In this document: positions 10,353 to 21,134 of the stretch, one piece after another | Position numbering within the stretch: position 1 is the stretch's first letter | Layout of the letters: the number at the start of each line of letters is the position of its first letter | From: Pseudozyma flocculosa PF-1 | Taxonomy: Eukaryota > Basidiomycota > Ustilaginomycetes > Ustilaginales > Ustilaginaceae | Assembly (NCBI RefSeq): GCF_000417875.1 | Contig: NW_006920877.1 | Span: 4,817 to 68,816 of the forward strand | DNA length: 64,000 bases | Reading direction: 5' to 3' | Translations under genes and position numbers: made by a program | Notes under the pieces: generated by a model | Told to the model about the DNA's origin: nothing | Seen by the model: only the letters and a program-made list of their open reading frames with translations | Databases searched by the model: none

Positions 10353-11375
10353 TCACAAGGGCTCATAGGCACCTCGCCCACCGCCACCACCGCCACCGCC
10401 GCCAAAGCCCAGGCCGCCCGCGGAGCCGGAGCCGGAGCCGCCGGCGATGGACCGCCACATGTGGCTGGCGGCGTCGCGGGCAATGTAGGGCGACTCTCTC
10501 CAAAAGTCGCGGTGGGGCACGAGGTCCCATCCGGACGCGCCGTACTGGTTGTAGTTGTTGTAGGCGCCGAGGGCCATGTAGGCGAGGAAGCCGAACGAGA
10601 CGAGGAAGAAGAGCCAGCTGAAGAAGCCCCAGCCCGCAGATGCGGCTGGTTCGGCTGGGTTGCTGTCGTCGCCCTTGCCGCCGCCGCCGCCGTCGCCGGA
10701 TGAGGGCGATTTGGGGGGCGTGGACGAGGACGAGGAGCAGGCAAACTTGGTGGGCCACTTTAGGTGGAGCTTTCCCTTTGCGCGGTCGTAGGTCTGCGAG
10801 GTGGGGTGGGCGTTCTGGTCGGCCCTCGGGTCGCAGATGAGTTCGACCTCTGCCTTTTGCGCGCGGTCGGCGTAGGTTGCGCCGGGCAGCTCGAGGGTGA
10901 AGCCCCTCTCGCCGTCGTCGTGGTCGACCTCGACGTCGATGCGCTTGCCGCCGTCGACGTCGGACCAGGCTACGGGGATGGCCTGTGTGAGGGTGGTTTT
11001 GTCGTCCTTTATGCTCTCGATGAGGATGCAGATGCGCGTTCCCGGTGGACACTGGTCGCGCTGCGGCGTGGCTGGGTCGATGGGCAGCGGGTTGCAGAGG
11101 TCGATGAGGAGGGTGGTGCGCGTCTCTGTGGGAGGGGTGCGTTCGAGGTTGGACCAGGTGAGCGGGTAGTGTATGGATGAGAGGTCAAACGTGCGCTTCG
11201 ATGCGGGGAGGGTGACCGAGTCGCAGGCGAAGGGAGAGAGGATGTGCTTGGCGGCATGGGCGGTGGGGAGCTGGGCGGCGGCTGCAACCAGAGCTGCGAC
11301 GAGGGCGAGGGCGAGGGTGGTGGCGGTGGCGGTGAGGCGTGGCGTTGGCCGTGGTGCTGTCGTGTGATTGACCAT
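10353..11375 (-). CDS. atg27: Autophagy-related protein Atg27
   Basis: The intronless frame encodes 340 residues. It has an N-terminal signal peptide (hydrophobic ALALVAALVAAAA, likely cut after AHA near residue 41). A lumenal domain with several Cys follows (FACDSV, DLCNPL, QCPPGTRICILI, ELICDP, KFACS), as in the mannose-6-phosphate-receptor-like Atg27 fold. After a Ser/Pro/Gly linker comes a single transmembrane segment (FFSWLFFLVSFGFLAYMAL). The cytosolic tail NYNQYGASGWDLVPHRDFWR is the hallmark of Atg27. The family is a type I membrane protein that cycles between Golgi, endosome and vacuole and helps deliver Atg9. The extreme C-terminus is a glycine-rich tract ending AYEPL. It is divergent from the ataxin-3 gene. 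Confidence 0.88.
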   Translation of the reverse strand: MVNHTTAPRPTPRLTATATTLALALVAALVAAAAQLPTAHAAKHILSPFACDSVTLPASKRTFDLSSIHYPLTWSNLERTPPTETRTTLLIDLCNPLPIDPATPQRDQCPPGTRICILIESIKDDKTTLTQAIPVAWSDVDGGKRIDVEVDHDDGERGFTLELPGATYADRAQKAEVELICDPRADQNAHPTSQTYDRAKGKLHLKWPTKFACSSSSSTPPKSPSSGDGGGGGKGDDSNPAEPAASAGWGFFSWLFFLVSFGFLAYMALGAYNNYNQYGASGWDLVPHRDFWRESPYIARDAASHMWRSIAGGSGSGSAGGLGFGGGGGGGGGRGAYEPL

Positions 11376-11968
11376 GCTGGGCGCGCGCAGAAGATGGGTG
11401 CGCAAGGAGACAGAGGGCGGGCTTGAGTGTTGTTGCGCCGTGGTGGTGGTGGTGGTAGGAGGCGAGGGGGCGAGGGGTGAGAAGGCCGTGGTCGGGGCTG
11501 TGCTGTGCGGCCAGCCTGGCACGAGGAGCGGAAGTCGGGAGTCGAGTCGAACCAGGGCGAGGGCGAGGGGCGAGGGGCGATCAGCCAGACGCAGACCCGA
11601 ACCTCCACAACGACTTGGAAAAAGGGCAGCGGACAGAGGGCCCCACACGCAAGGCTGCGCAGCCAAGCCAGACGCAGCCAGCCAGACGAACGCGTCGCCT
11701 TTGGTTGGTTGGCCAGGCCTGGCCAGGGCTCGCCTTCTCGAGCTGGCCTCGCCTCGCCTTGCCACCACCACCGCCCACCACTACCAATACTGCCATCTCC
11801 CTCTCCAGCGTCATCCCTCGTCGCCGCCATCGCCGCAGCATCGGTCCTTGCGTCTCTCTCTCTCATCCTCTGTCGACCCCAACCCATTCTCCCCTGGCTG
11901 CACCTCGCTCGCCACGCCGCAGCAACCTCTCCGTGCCGCCACCACCGCCCTCCCGGCAAGTGTGGCAT
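11376..11968. promoter_or_regulatory. Divergent promoter (atg27 / ataxin-3) with a perfect GGCCAGGCCTGGCC palindrome
   Basis: The gap of about 0.6 kb separates two outward-facing start codons. A 14-bp perfect inverted repeat, GGCCAGGCCTGGCC, lies at 11711-11724. C/T-rich leader sequence precedes 11969. Confidence 0.5.
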
Positions 11969-12767
11969 ATGACGACGCCACAGCAGCAGCTGCTGCCGCA
12001 CATCCACCATGGTCAGTACAGACCCAGCCGCAAGTTGCCTGTACCGGCTCCGTCTTTCCCCCGCCGCCGTCTTGACGCTGACCCACTCAATGCTCCTCGT
12101 CTCCCTTGTTTTCGCGCCTCGCAGAGCGTCAGGAGTCGGGCAGCATGCTCTGCGCGCAGCATGCACTCAACGCCCTCCTCCAGGGACACTACTACGACGC
12201 CACACAGCTAGCGTGAGTTGAGCCGCCGTCGCCCATCCTCGGTCTCTCTTGGGACCACCGCGGCTGACTTGCCCCTTGCTTCTCTCTTCGCAGTGACATT
12301 GCACGCGACCTCGACCGCCTCGAGTCTGACCAGCTCGGCCTATCCTCGGCCGACGTCGCCGCGCGCGACCGCAGCAGCCTCAACATGGACGACACCGGCT
12401 TCTTTTCCGTCTCGGTCCTCGAGCGCGCCCTCCAGGTATGGGGCCTCTCCCTCGCCAGCTGGCGCTCCGAGGCCATGCGCTCCAGCCAGTCCCACCCAGA
12501 GCGCCAGCGCGCCTTTGTCCTCAACCTCGACACCCACTGGTTCACCATCCGCTCGTTTGGTCGCTCCGGCTTCTTCTGGTACAACCTCAACTCGTTCCTC
12601 GATCAGCCCTCGTGGATCGGCACAAACTACCTCGCCACCCTCCTCAACACCGCAGAGGCCGAGGGTTACTCGGTCTTTGTCATCTTTGCCAGCGAGGGCA
12701 CCCTCAACGACTCGCTCAGCCAGTCCGACGCCGACCAAATCGCCGACCTCCTCCCCGCCTCGTCCGC

Positions 12768-12800
<33 letters not shown>

Positions 12801-14079
12801 AGGCTCGGCGGGCGGTGCTGCCTCGAGCGCCACCGAGCTCGGCCTCAAGCCGCAGCCACAGCCAGCCGCATCGACTTCCACACAAGCGCCACCCCTGTTC
12901 GCGGGTGCTCTGGGGGCAGGCGCAAGTTCTGGTGCAGGTGCGGCCGACGAGGACGCCGATCTGCAGGCGGCCCTGCGCGCCAGCCTGGCCGACACGGCAG
13001 CGGCGAGTGGCGCCGTGTCTCCGGCGACTGCCGCGCGCCTACGCCGGGGTCGCAGCGGCAGCGGCTCCAACTCGGTCGACGGCATCGAGGGGCCCGAGAC
13101 GGATGCCGACATTGACGCCATTGCGCCCAACCGACAGCGGCTGCGCTCCGGCCTCGCCGCCACCACCACCACCACGGGTGCGCAGGACGAAGACGAGGAC
13201 CTGCGCCGGGCCTTGGAAGCCAGCCGGGTCTTGGAAGCCGGCCTGGCCTCGTCGCGGTCCTCCTCGACCTCGACGCCCGTGGCAGCGGCCAGCTCGTCGG
13301 CCATGGCGCTCGACACGCCGCCTCCACGCCAGCCGAACCGACGCCGACGACGGATCCAGCAGCGCAACCCGCTCGGGGGCAACTCGGCCGACAACGCCAT
13401 CGACCTCGATGCGTCCATCTCGGACCGCGACAATGACGACGACGACGACAACGACGGCCAAGCTGCAGGCGACACGGCGTCGGCGGCGATGCTGCGTCGC
13501 TCTCCCTTTCTCTCTCCCGCCATGGCGGCGGCCAACCGCGACGACGACGACGTCGAGGACCTGCCCTCGGACGACGACGACATCGACCCGTTCAGCGTGC
13601 CGGGCGCGCCCGAGGCGTCGGCGTTGCTTGGCAGGGGCGAGAGGTACTATGACGACGAGGACCAGCAGCTTCAAGCCGCGCTGGCCGCCAGCCTGGGAGA
13701 CGAAGAGGCGGCAGCAAGGTACGCCGCTACCGGATCCGTGCCCAGCATTGCCACGTCGGGTGGCGGCGGCGGCGGCGGTGGGATGGGAGAGGCGATGGCG
13801 GGGACGGTCGAAAAGACGCCCGAGGACGTGGATCGTATTTGGAGGATGAGGGAGGAGAGCCGTCGGAAGGAACAGGAGAAGAGGGAGAGGGAGGAGCGTC
13901 GGGCCCGCGGTGTGCTTTCGCCCTCGCCTCCGCCGCCATCCACCGGCCCGGCGGGGGCGTCGGGCAAGGACAAGGAGGATGGCGACGATGACGATGATGA
14001 TGACGAGGATGATGAGGAGGAGGCGGAAGAGGTCAGTCCGGAAGAGATGAGGAGGAGGAGGCTGGCGAGGTTTGGCTGA
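11969..14079 (+). CDS. Ataxin-3-like deubiquitinase (Josephin domain, polyQ, three UIMs)
   Basis: Exons 11969-12011, 12125-12212 and 12294-14079 give 638 residues. The start was chosen because splicing exon 1 at GTCAGT yields HHERQESGSMLCAQHALN, matching the Josephin N-terminus. The catalytic triad is visible: Cys24 (MLCAQ), His125 (DTHWFTI) and Asn143 (YNLNSF). An uninterrupted Q10 encoded by CAG codons (12769-12798) follows the Josephin domain at residues 203-212. Three ubiquitin-interacting motifs follow: DLQAALRASLAD near 265, DLRRALEASR near 342 and QLQAALAASLGDE near 497. An Arg run (NRRRRRIQ) and a C-terminal EEMRRRRLARFG are candidate Cdc48/p97-binding elements by analogy. The rest is disordered and acidic. 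The family trims ubiquitin chains and works with Cdc48/p97. At 638 residues it is much longer than human ataxin-3. Confidence 0.88.
12769..12798 (+). repeat. Pure (CAG)10 trinucleotide tract in the ataxin-3 gene
   Basis: Ten consecutive CAG codons without CAA interruption encode Q10 between the Josephin domain and the first UIM. Confidence 0.95.
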
Positions 14080-14315
14080 TGCCCCAGCCCCCACGGCCGT
14101 CATCGTCGTTGGTGGGGATGGTGGCGGCTGTCATTGTCAATCATCGACCGAGCAACCCTCGTCATGCGAGCCCCGTCTACATTTCCCTGGCTCCGGCGCG
14201 CTCCACGCGCCCCGTCTTCCGTGAGCTACTGCCTGCTGCTCACTTGTCCGGCCCTGACCTGACCCTATCGCAGCAGCCGCCTCTGCCGCTGCCTCTACCG
14301 CTGCGGCTGCGGCTG

Positions 14316-17300
14316 CTACGACGGCTGCTGCGGGTGCTCCTGCCCAAGAGCGCAGAGGAAGCGCGCCACGACGTCCCTGCCCCTTCTGAGGTTGACGAGG
14401 CGGATACGCTCGTTGGGCAGGTGCGCCGAGTCGCTGCTCTGGCCCATGGGGAGGTGCACGGCCTCGGCGCGCAGCTCCTTTTCGAGGATCGCAATGGCGG
14501 GGATGCTGCCGCCCTCGCGGATGCTGATCGGCCCGCCACCGCCATCGTGATCGGGCGACGACGACGACGAGAGACCCCACACGTCGCGCACGGCGCGCTC
14601 GAGGTGGGTGAAATAGGGCGACGAGGAGCCCGACCACCAGTCGGCGCGGTGCTCGACGACGACGTGCACCGCGTTGGCCGACCCGCCAGCGCGCAGGCCG
14701 GCAAAGACGTTGTCGATGTGGCGCTGCAGCGCCGACTCGATGGCCGAAAGCGACTGGTCCGGCACGATGCGCAGACTCACCGTCGCGCTCACCTTGGACG
14801 GGATCACGGTGCTGTTGCCCGGCCCGCTCACCCGCAGGTGGTGCACCGACAGCGACGGGTGCCGCCACTTGGCCATGAGCGACTGCGCGCACGCCGCCAC
14901 GGCCTCGGCCGTCGAGGCCGACGAGGGCTGCGCCGCCTGCAGCTTGATCCGCGCGATCGACTCGTACTGCGCCACCTCGGCCGGCGTCACTGGCCGCACG
15001 GCGTCGTAGAAGCCCGGAATTGTCACCTGCGCACCAGACGAGAGGCTCGAAAGCAGCTTGACCATCTAATCGACGAGGAGCGAGGAGCGAGGAGCGAGGA
15101 GCGGGCCGCGGAAGAGAACTTAAGGTCAGCAAGGAAGCATCTCACCGTTGACAGGCCAAAGACATCGGGTTTTCGCCATCTCTGCCATGCTGCACCGCAC
15201 CGCACACTAACATCGATCATGGGCTCCCTCACCGCGCCGCCCTCGACGCCCGAGTGGACATCGGGCTCGTCGCCGCTCACTTCGATCGTGGCCCGCACCA
15301 CGCCCCTCAGCCCGACGGTGAGGCACGGCGTGTCCTCGCCGAGCCAGTACGAGTTGGACAGCAGGATGACGTCGATATGGCCGATGTCGTCTTTGTGGGC
15401 GCGGACCGCCTCGGTGAAGCCGATGCTGCCGGTTTCCTCCTCGCCCTCGATCAGGAAGACGACGTCGGCGTCGAGCTGCCGCTGCGAGAGCAGCTGGCTG
15501 GCCGCGCAGGCGGCGGCGAGGATAGGGCCCTTGTTGTCCGACACGCCCCGCCCGTACAGGTAGCCGTCTCGGCCGTCCATCTGGAACGGGTCGCTGTCCC
15601 ACTGTCCTTCGGCGTCGATGCAGTCGTAGTGGCCGTAGAAGAGGCACCGCTTCGTCGGCGGTGGGGACGAAGACAAAGGCCCGCTTCTACCGTCCGCGGC
15701 ATCTGCGTCTACGCCTGTGGCGGCAGTGGCATCTCCTCTGTCCTGCTCGCTCGGTCTCCGGCTCCGACTGAGGCTGCGGCTGCGGCTTTGCGACCCGTTG
15801 GCCTTGAACGTGGCGAGGACGAGCGGGTTGCGTCCCGGCAGGTTGGCCAGGATCTTGGCCTCGGCACCCAGGCCACTCAGGCAGGCCTTGAGAAAGTGGG
15901 CCGCCTGGCGGCAGTCCTCGCGGTTTTCCTCGACCGACGACACGCTGCGGTATCGCACAAACTGCGCCAGGCTCGAAAGCAGCGTCGACGACCCGGGCGC
16001 ACTCGGCACAGCTGCGGCAGATGGCGTCTGATCTCGGCTGCCGCCGCCGTCGACTGCGTACTCAGACGACCGGCCCGCCCCGCCGTCCCTCTGCGGCAGG
16101 TTCCAGATCTTGATGAGATCGTCGCTGGACCCCGTCACGAGCTGGAGCACGGGCCGAGGTCGGTTCGGCTGCCCGGGCGGCACGGGCTGCCGGATCGACG
16201 CGAGCGAGAGGATGATGCCGTCGTGCGCCTTCCACTGATCGGTGCATCGGAACGAGCGATCCCACCGCCGGATCCTCCCGTCGGCAGAGGCGGTGAAGAG
16301 GCAGCCGTCGTACGAGCAGGCCTCGAGCGCCAGCACGTCGTCGTCGTGGGCCCGCAGCGTGCGCACCAGCGTGCACGTCTCGAGGTCCCAGACTTCGACA
16401 TCGCCGCCCTGCAGCCCAGCGAAGAGGGTGCTCTTCCACGACGCCAGCGCCATCACTGCATTGCCGTCGGTGTTGGGGCTTTCGAGCGTTGCCAGATGGA
16501 CGAGTCCCTCGGGCGTGGCATGCCACAGCTTGACGGCCTCGTCTCCCGATCCGGACGCGAGCACCTTGCGGTGCGGGTGATCGCCCTCGAGCGTGAGGAT
16601 GGCAAACGTGTAGATGTAGCCAAAGTGGGCGCTGGGGACCGAACAGGCCGGCGGCACTACGAGCGTCTCCACCACGGCGCCGTTCTCTGCAGAAGCATCG
16701 ACGGCCCTCTTAAACGACGAGTCAGGATCAAGGACGGCTGCTTCAGGGTGCCGCAGAGCATCTGGCACTGTCAGCGACATGTCGCTTAGCCTCGCAGAAG
16801 CTGCCGAGATGACTTCGTCCGTTGCCGCGCCGGGATGCTGTGCATGAGGCCGAGTGGCCGGGCCCGTCGCTTCCGGTCCTGCGGCTCTGATGCCGCCGCC
16901 ATCGCCATCGGCGTTGCCAAGATGGCCCTCTGAGATCCGCGATCTCAGTAGCGGCGGCGGCGGAGGCTGTGGGGTGGCGCTGCCCCCTGTACCAGCGCCT
17001 CTCGCGGTCTTGCCGCTGGCAGCTGCAGCCGACGCTGCCGTGGTGTTGGTGGACCGGCTGCGCGAGAGCGACACCGAGTCAAAGAAGCGGTGGGGTCTCG
17101 ATACGGGAAAGGCTCCGGGCGTGGCAACTTTTGGGCTGTCGGAGCCGCGCAGCTGCCCGCCGTGTGCCGATCCTCGTACCGCCAAGCCCCCAGCTGGCGT
17201 CGCTGTCGCAGCGCCCGGCTGCGTCGCGGCCTGGCTGCCATTCGAGGCCGATGAAGCGATGCCTTCGAGGCAGATCCACTGGATTGACGTGTTCTGGCAC

Positions 17301-18022
17301 CCGAGGTAGAGGGTCTGGAGCTCGCTGCACCACTTGAGCGCAAAGATGTCTCCCACGTTGTCCTCTGCCGGGTAGACGACGTAGAGCGGGCGGAGCGAGT
17401 GTGTGTCCCAGATGCGGACGGTGTTGTCGCCCGAGGAGCTGAAGAGCCAGTTTCTTTCGGGTGCGAGCTCGAGGGCGAGAACGCTGCCGGTGTGGCCCTC
17501 GAGGCGGGTCGTGCGCTGGTAGGTGGCGAGGTCCCAGACGTAGATGCACTCGGACTGCGATCCGCTGAACACGAGGCCACGCTGCTCGTCGACGGCGAGC
17601 GAGAGGACGGACGAAGAATGGGTGATGGTGTGATGAAGGGAGGCGGATGCGGCCGTTGACGATGACGATGACACGGCCGAGGCTGTCAAATGGCGACCTG
17701 GAAAGTCAGGGTGGCCCTGGTGGCGGTGGTGGTTGTGATGGGAGCCTGGAGCCGAGCTGCGGTGCCTGTGATCCGCGAAAGCGTAGCTGCTGCCGCCGCC
17801 GCTGCTGTTGCTGCTGCTGTTGTACGGATGTCCCGATGCCGCGTCGTCGGAAGCCGTGGGATGGGTGCGCTGGTAGGGTGCGTCTCCTCGGTCCAAGGCC
17901 GATGGGCCTGCGCCGCCGCTCCGTGGGGGATAGGCATCTGTTGCAATGCTAGCCGTCGCCTCAAAGGGGTTGTCGGAGAAGCCGCGCGGGCGGTGGTCGT
18001 AGTGCACGTTGGGCGAGCACAT
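14316..18022 (-). CDS. dug2: Dug2-type glutathione-degradation protein (WD40 repeats + M20 peptidase)
   Basis: Two exons (15212-18022 then 14316-15065, minus strand, 146-nt intron) give 1186 residues. The first ATG is at 18022 (MCSPNVHYD). The N-terminal half carries WD40 repeats: LVFSGSQSECIYVWD and WLFSSSGDNTVRIWD around residues 140-205, then a second group with VLASGSGDEAVKLWH, DVEVWDLETC and VTGSSDDLIKIWN. The M20 metallopeptidase-like domain starts near residue 700: FYGHYDCIDAEG, YGRGVSDNKGP, EGEEETGS, DMVKLLSSL across the splice, and a late ISIREGGSIPAI. This order is that of Dug2, which with the amidotransferase Dug3 removes the gamma-glutamyl group of glutathione. The yeast protein is about 880 residues; Ser/Ala-rich linkers make this one longer. 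It is divergent from the Rpc34 gene. Confidence 0.9.
15074..15104. repeat. GAGGAGC heptamer tandem repeat in the dug2 intron
   Basis: Four to five GAGGAGC units lie in the intron between the two Dug2 exons. A near-identical array lies upstream of the same gene at 18186-18213. Confidence 0.8.
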
Positions 18023-19030
18023 CGTCAAGCGGAGCCTCGGCCGGTTTCGGCTCAGGCCGCTCCGAGACTGCGCTCGTCGGTCGGGGAGAGATCAGGCAGT
18101 CGGACGTGCGGGAGCGACCCGAACAGCGTCAAGAGGAGGCCTCACAGGGGTTGATATGAGGACCAGGAGGATGTAGAGTGGTCCGAGGAGCGAGGAGCGA
18201 GGAGCGAGGAGGGTGAGGAGCGGAGGGGAGGAAGCGAGGGCGGCCGAACCAAAGTCGTCGAGGGCCAGGCTGGCTCGACCTCGGCCAAGGCGTCAGGATG
18301 TGGAGTCAGAGCCAGGCCTGCCGGGCGGGGCAAGGCTGGGCCAGGCCGGACCTGCACAGCACCCTCAATCGGGCCCAGACCGATGGCAAGGCAGGCAGCC
18401 TGCGACATTGGCAAGGCGCACGGCCTCACCTGGCCTGTGCTGGTGGCGCACACCAGGCTGCGAGCGCGGCCGACGAGGATGGTGTGATTGCAGCCGCATG
18501 GGTGCCCGGCCCGTTGGACGGCACGCCATCATGCCAGCCGTTGCGGCACCTACGGCGTCCGAGGGCCAAATGTGAGGAGAAGGCACCGAGGCATCGGGCG
18601 TGCCCGCCCGTCCGTCGTGGCTTGCTCTCTGCTGTCGGTTCCGCTGCTAGCCAGCCCGGTGCTGGCAGGCTCAGAAAAAAAGTTGGACGTGGGCTGGCTG
18701 GGCCAGGACCGGCGGCGGCGGCGGCTTGGTTTCAGGTTGGGTGCTGGTTTCCTTCTCGCTGCGTGCCTGCTGGCTCCTCCACCTTGCCTCGCCCGTCTCT
18801 CTGGCTTCGCACTCCCATCACCGCCTACCACCACATCGCCCACCGGCGTCGCTCCCTCTCTCGCCGCCGTGCTCTGCACCAGCCCCTCTCCCTGTCGGCT
18901 CTCTCGGTAGTCTGCCAACGCAGCTGCACGCTGGTGTCGAGCTCCCGATCCGGCATCGTCCTCGGTCTGCCAGCCCGGGACCGCCTGCCTCCTCTCTACC
19001 CTCCCTTTGCTTGCCGCTCCGCTGCCCGCC
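18023..19030. promoter_or_regulatory. Divergent promoter (dug2 / Rpc34 gene)
   Basis: The gap of about 1 kb contains tandem GAGGAGC units at 18186-18213 and CCAGGCC motifs at 18312-18318 and 18341-18347. A C/T-rich leader lies before 19031. The same GAGGAGC array occurs inside the dug2 intron (15074-15104). Confidence 0.45.
18186..18213. repeat. GAGGAGC heptamer tandem repeat upstream of dug2
   Basis: Four GAGGAGC units lie about 165 bp upstream of the dug2 start codon and match the intronic array at 15074-15104. Confidence 0.8.
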
Positions 19031-20809
19031 ATGCCGCCCCGCGCCTCTTCGTCGTCCGGCGGCGGCCGCAGCGGCAAGCTGAGCGACATCGAGAACCAGT
19101 TCTACCAGGCCGCCCTCTCGGCGCCCAACAAGACCATCACCCAGGATGACCTCTCCGAACGCTTCCGCACCGTTCCCATCGAGGAGCAGCTCGGCGCCAT
19201 CAATGGTCTCCTCAAGAAGAACCTCTTCACCGTGCAGAAGAGCGCAGACACCATCCAGTACCTCGCCACCGCAAAGAACGAGGCCAGCATGATGGGCAAG
19301 CTCGACGAAAATGAAAACATCGTCTACTCGCACATCAAGGACTCGCGCAACGAGGGCATCTGGACAAAGCAGCTCAAGATCCGCACGGGGCTCCACCAGA
19401 CCATCATCAACCGCTGCCTCAAGTCGCTCGAGCAAAAGCAGCTCGTCAAGGCCGTCAAGTCGGTCAAGTACCCCACCCGCAAAATCTACATGCTCTACGG
19501 CCTCACCCCCTCCACCGAGCTCTCCGGCGGGCCGTGGTACACCGACAACGAGCTCGACACGGGCTTCATCAACGAGCTATCCATGGCCTGCCTCAACTTT
19601 ATCCGATCCCGCTCCTTTCCCAAGAACGGCATGTCGCGCGCCCTCTTTCCCTCGTCGCAGACGTCCAAGCTGCCCTCGGCCGACACGGTCCACGCTTACC
19701 TCCGCAATTCGGGCCTCACAGAGACCCAGCTCGAGCTCGAGCACGTCGTTTCGCTCCTCGACATCCTCGTCTACGACGAACAGGTCGAAAAGATCCCCGT
19801 CCTGCCCTTTGCCATGGGCGGGCTGAGCCTGTCCAACGGCCGCGGCGCCGACCACGACAGCGACTCGGACAGCGACGCGGGCAGCCGGAGTGGCTCTGAG
19901 TCCGGAGACAGCGGCAGCGGCAGCGATAGCGACAGCGACAGCGGCTCGGACAGCGGCTCAGACGACGACAGCGACTCGGGCAGCGAGTCTGGCTCCGCCT
20001 CGAGCGCCTCGCGCACTCGCAGCGGCAGCGAGAGTGGCAGCGACAGCGGCAGTGACGACGACGACGACGCGTCGTCCTCGGCCAGCGACGACGAGGGCGG
20101 ACGTGGCTCGAAGAAGCGGAAGCGGTCGTCGAAGTCGTCGAGCAAGTCACGCAAGCGGGGCAAGAAGGAGTCGTCGTCGTCGTCATCAAAGAGCAAGAGC
20201 AGGAGCAGCAAGAGCGGGCGAAAGAGCAAGAGCGAATCGTCCAAGTCCAAGGCAAAGACGCGCTCCAAGTCCAAGTCCAAGAGCAACAGCAGCAGTGGCA
20301 GCAAGCGGTCTTCGTCGTCGTCGAAGAAGCGCTCTTCGTCCAAGGGCAAGTCGAAGTCGTCGGCACGCGACCGCGACCGAGACCGGAGCAAATCGCGATC
20401 CCGCTCGCGCTCCCGCTCGCGATCGCGTTCCAAGTCGCGCGCCGCCAGCCCCGCAGCGTCGTCGCAGGGCGAGTCGGACGGGCCCGACATCGACGCCATG
20501 GACGGCTCGACGCGGGTGCCGTTCGTCTACCGCGCCGTGCGGCCGCTGTCGGTCCGCGTGGGCTGGACCGAGGTGCCGTGCGGCCACTGCCCCGTGTTTG
20601 ACTTTTGCGACGAGTCCGGGCCCGTCAATGCCGAGTCGTGCCAGTACTATGGCGGGCTCGAGGACGAGCTGGGCAGGAAGGTGGCCGACGGCTGGGTCGA
20701 CGCTGCCGTCGCCGAGGAGGACGAGGAAGAGGAGGAGGGTGACGAGGGCGAGGGCGAGGATGGGGAAGGCGAGGGAGGGGACGTGGACGACGAGGGCGGC
20801 GCGAGGTGA
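19031..20809 (+). CDS. rpc34: RNA polymerase III subunit Rpc34 (RPC6) with large Ser-rich insert
   Basis: The single-exon gene encodes 592 residues, against about 316 in yeast and human. Residues 15-270 are the two to three winged-helix domains of Rpc34: NQFYQAALSAPNKTITQDDL, AINGLLKKNLF, NEGIWTKQLKIRTGLHQTII, SVKYPTRKIYMLYGL and ELSGGPWYTDNELDTGFI. The C-terminal cysteine module is present near residues 517-533 (CGHCPVFDFC, ESCQYY), the cluster-binding element of the family. Between them lies an insert of about 215 residues (roughly 274-490). It is first an acidic Ser/Asp/Gly run, then Lys/Ser and Arg/Ser runs resembling SR domains. The protein also has an acidic Glu/Asp/Gly tail. Rpc34 helps TFIIIB recruitment and promoter opening at tRNA genes. 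Confidence 0.9.
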   Translation: MPPRASSSSGGGRSGKLSDIENQFYQAALSAPNKTITQDDLSERFRTVPIEEQLGAINGLLKKNLFTVQKSADTIQYLATAKNEASMMGKLDENENIVYSHIKDSRNEGIWTKQLKIRTGLHQTIINRCLKSLEQKQLVKAVKSVKYPTRKIYMLYGLTPSTELSGGPWYTDNELDTGFINELSMACLNFIRSRSFPKNGMSRALFPSSQTSKLPSADTVHAYLRNSGLTETQLELEHVVSLLDILVYDEQVEKIPVLPFAMGGLSLSNGRGADHDSDSDSDAGSRSGSESGDSGSGSDSDSDSGSDSGSDDDSDSGSESGSASSASRTRSGSESGSDSGSDDDDDASSSASDDEGGRGSKKRKRSSKSSSKSRKRGKKESSSSSSKSKSRSSKSGRKSKSESSKSKAKTRSKSKSKSNSSSGSKRSSSSSKKRSSSKGKSKSSARDRDRDRSKSRSRSRSRSRSRSKSRAASPAASSQGESDGPDIDAMDGSTRVPFVYRAVRPLSVRVGWTEVPCGHCPVFDFCDESGPVNAESCQYYGGLEDELGRKVADGWVDAAVAEEDEEEEEGDEGEGEDGEGEGGDVDDEGGAR

Positions 20810-21134
20810 CAGAAGGCCGCGTGGAACGAGAGACTAGGCGGGCCCGTGAATGGTGCCCGTCGTCGCCGCGCTTCGGCGCCCGTACGCCGCCGCCGGCGCA
20901 TCTACCAAATCCAACCTGTACTTTTACGCATGCACGCACGCACGCTTCCGCGCACCCAGGCGCACACGCCATGTCGAAAGCAACGACATCCACAGCCTGA
21001 GCCTGCCCAGCCGCTCGATCGATCGGCACAGGCGTAAGACGGGGGCGGCGCGAGCGCGAGAGGGTGAGAAAACGAAGTGCATGGCATCCACAACAACGAC
21101 GACAGGACGAGGGATTCGAGACTCTTTCGCTCGA
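20810..21134. other. Convergent gap between Rpc34 and mitochondrial S9 genes
   Basis: This 325-bp gap separates two 3' ends. It contains a short ACGC/TGCA tetramer run (GCATGCACGCACGCACGC near 20929). No gene is visible. Confidence 0.4.

Noticed and set aside
12009..12015. ATG at 12009 as the start of the ataxin-3 gene
   Set aside because: It needs a GTACAG donor and loses the HHERQES block; the ATG at 11969 with a GTCAGT donor gives a better Josephin N-terminus.
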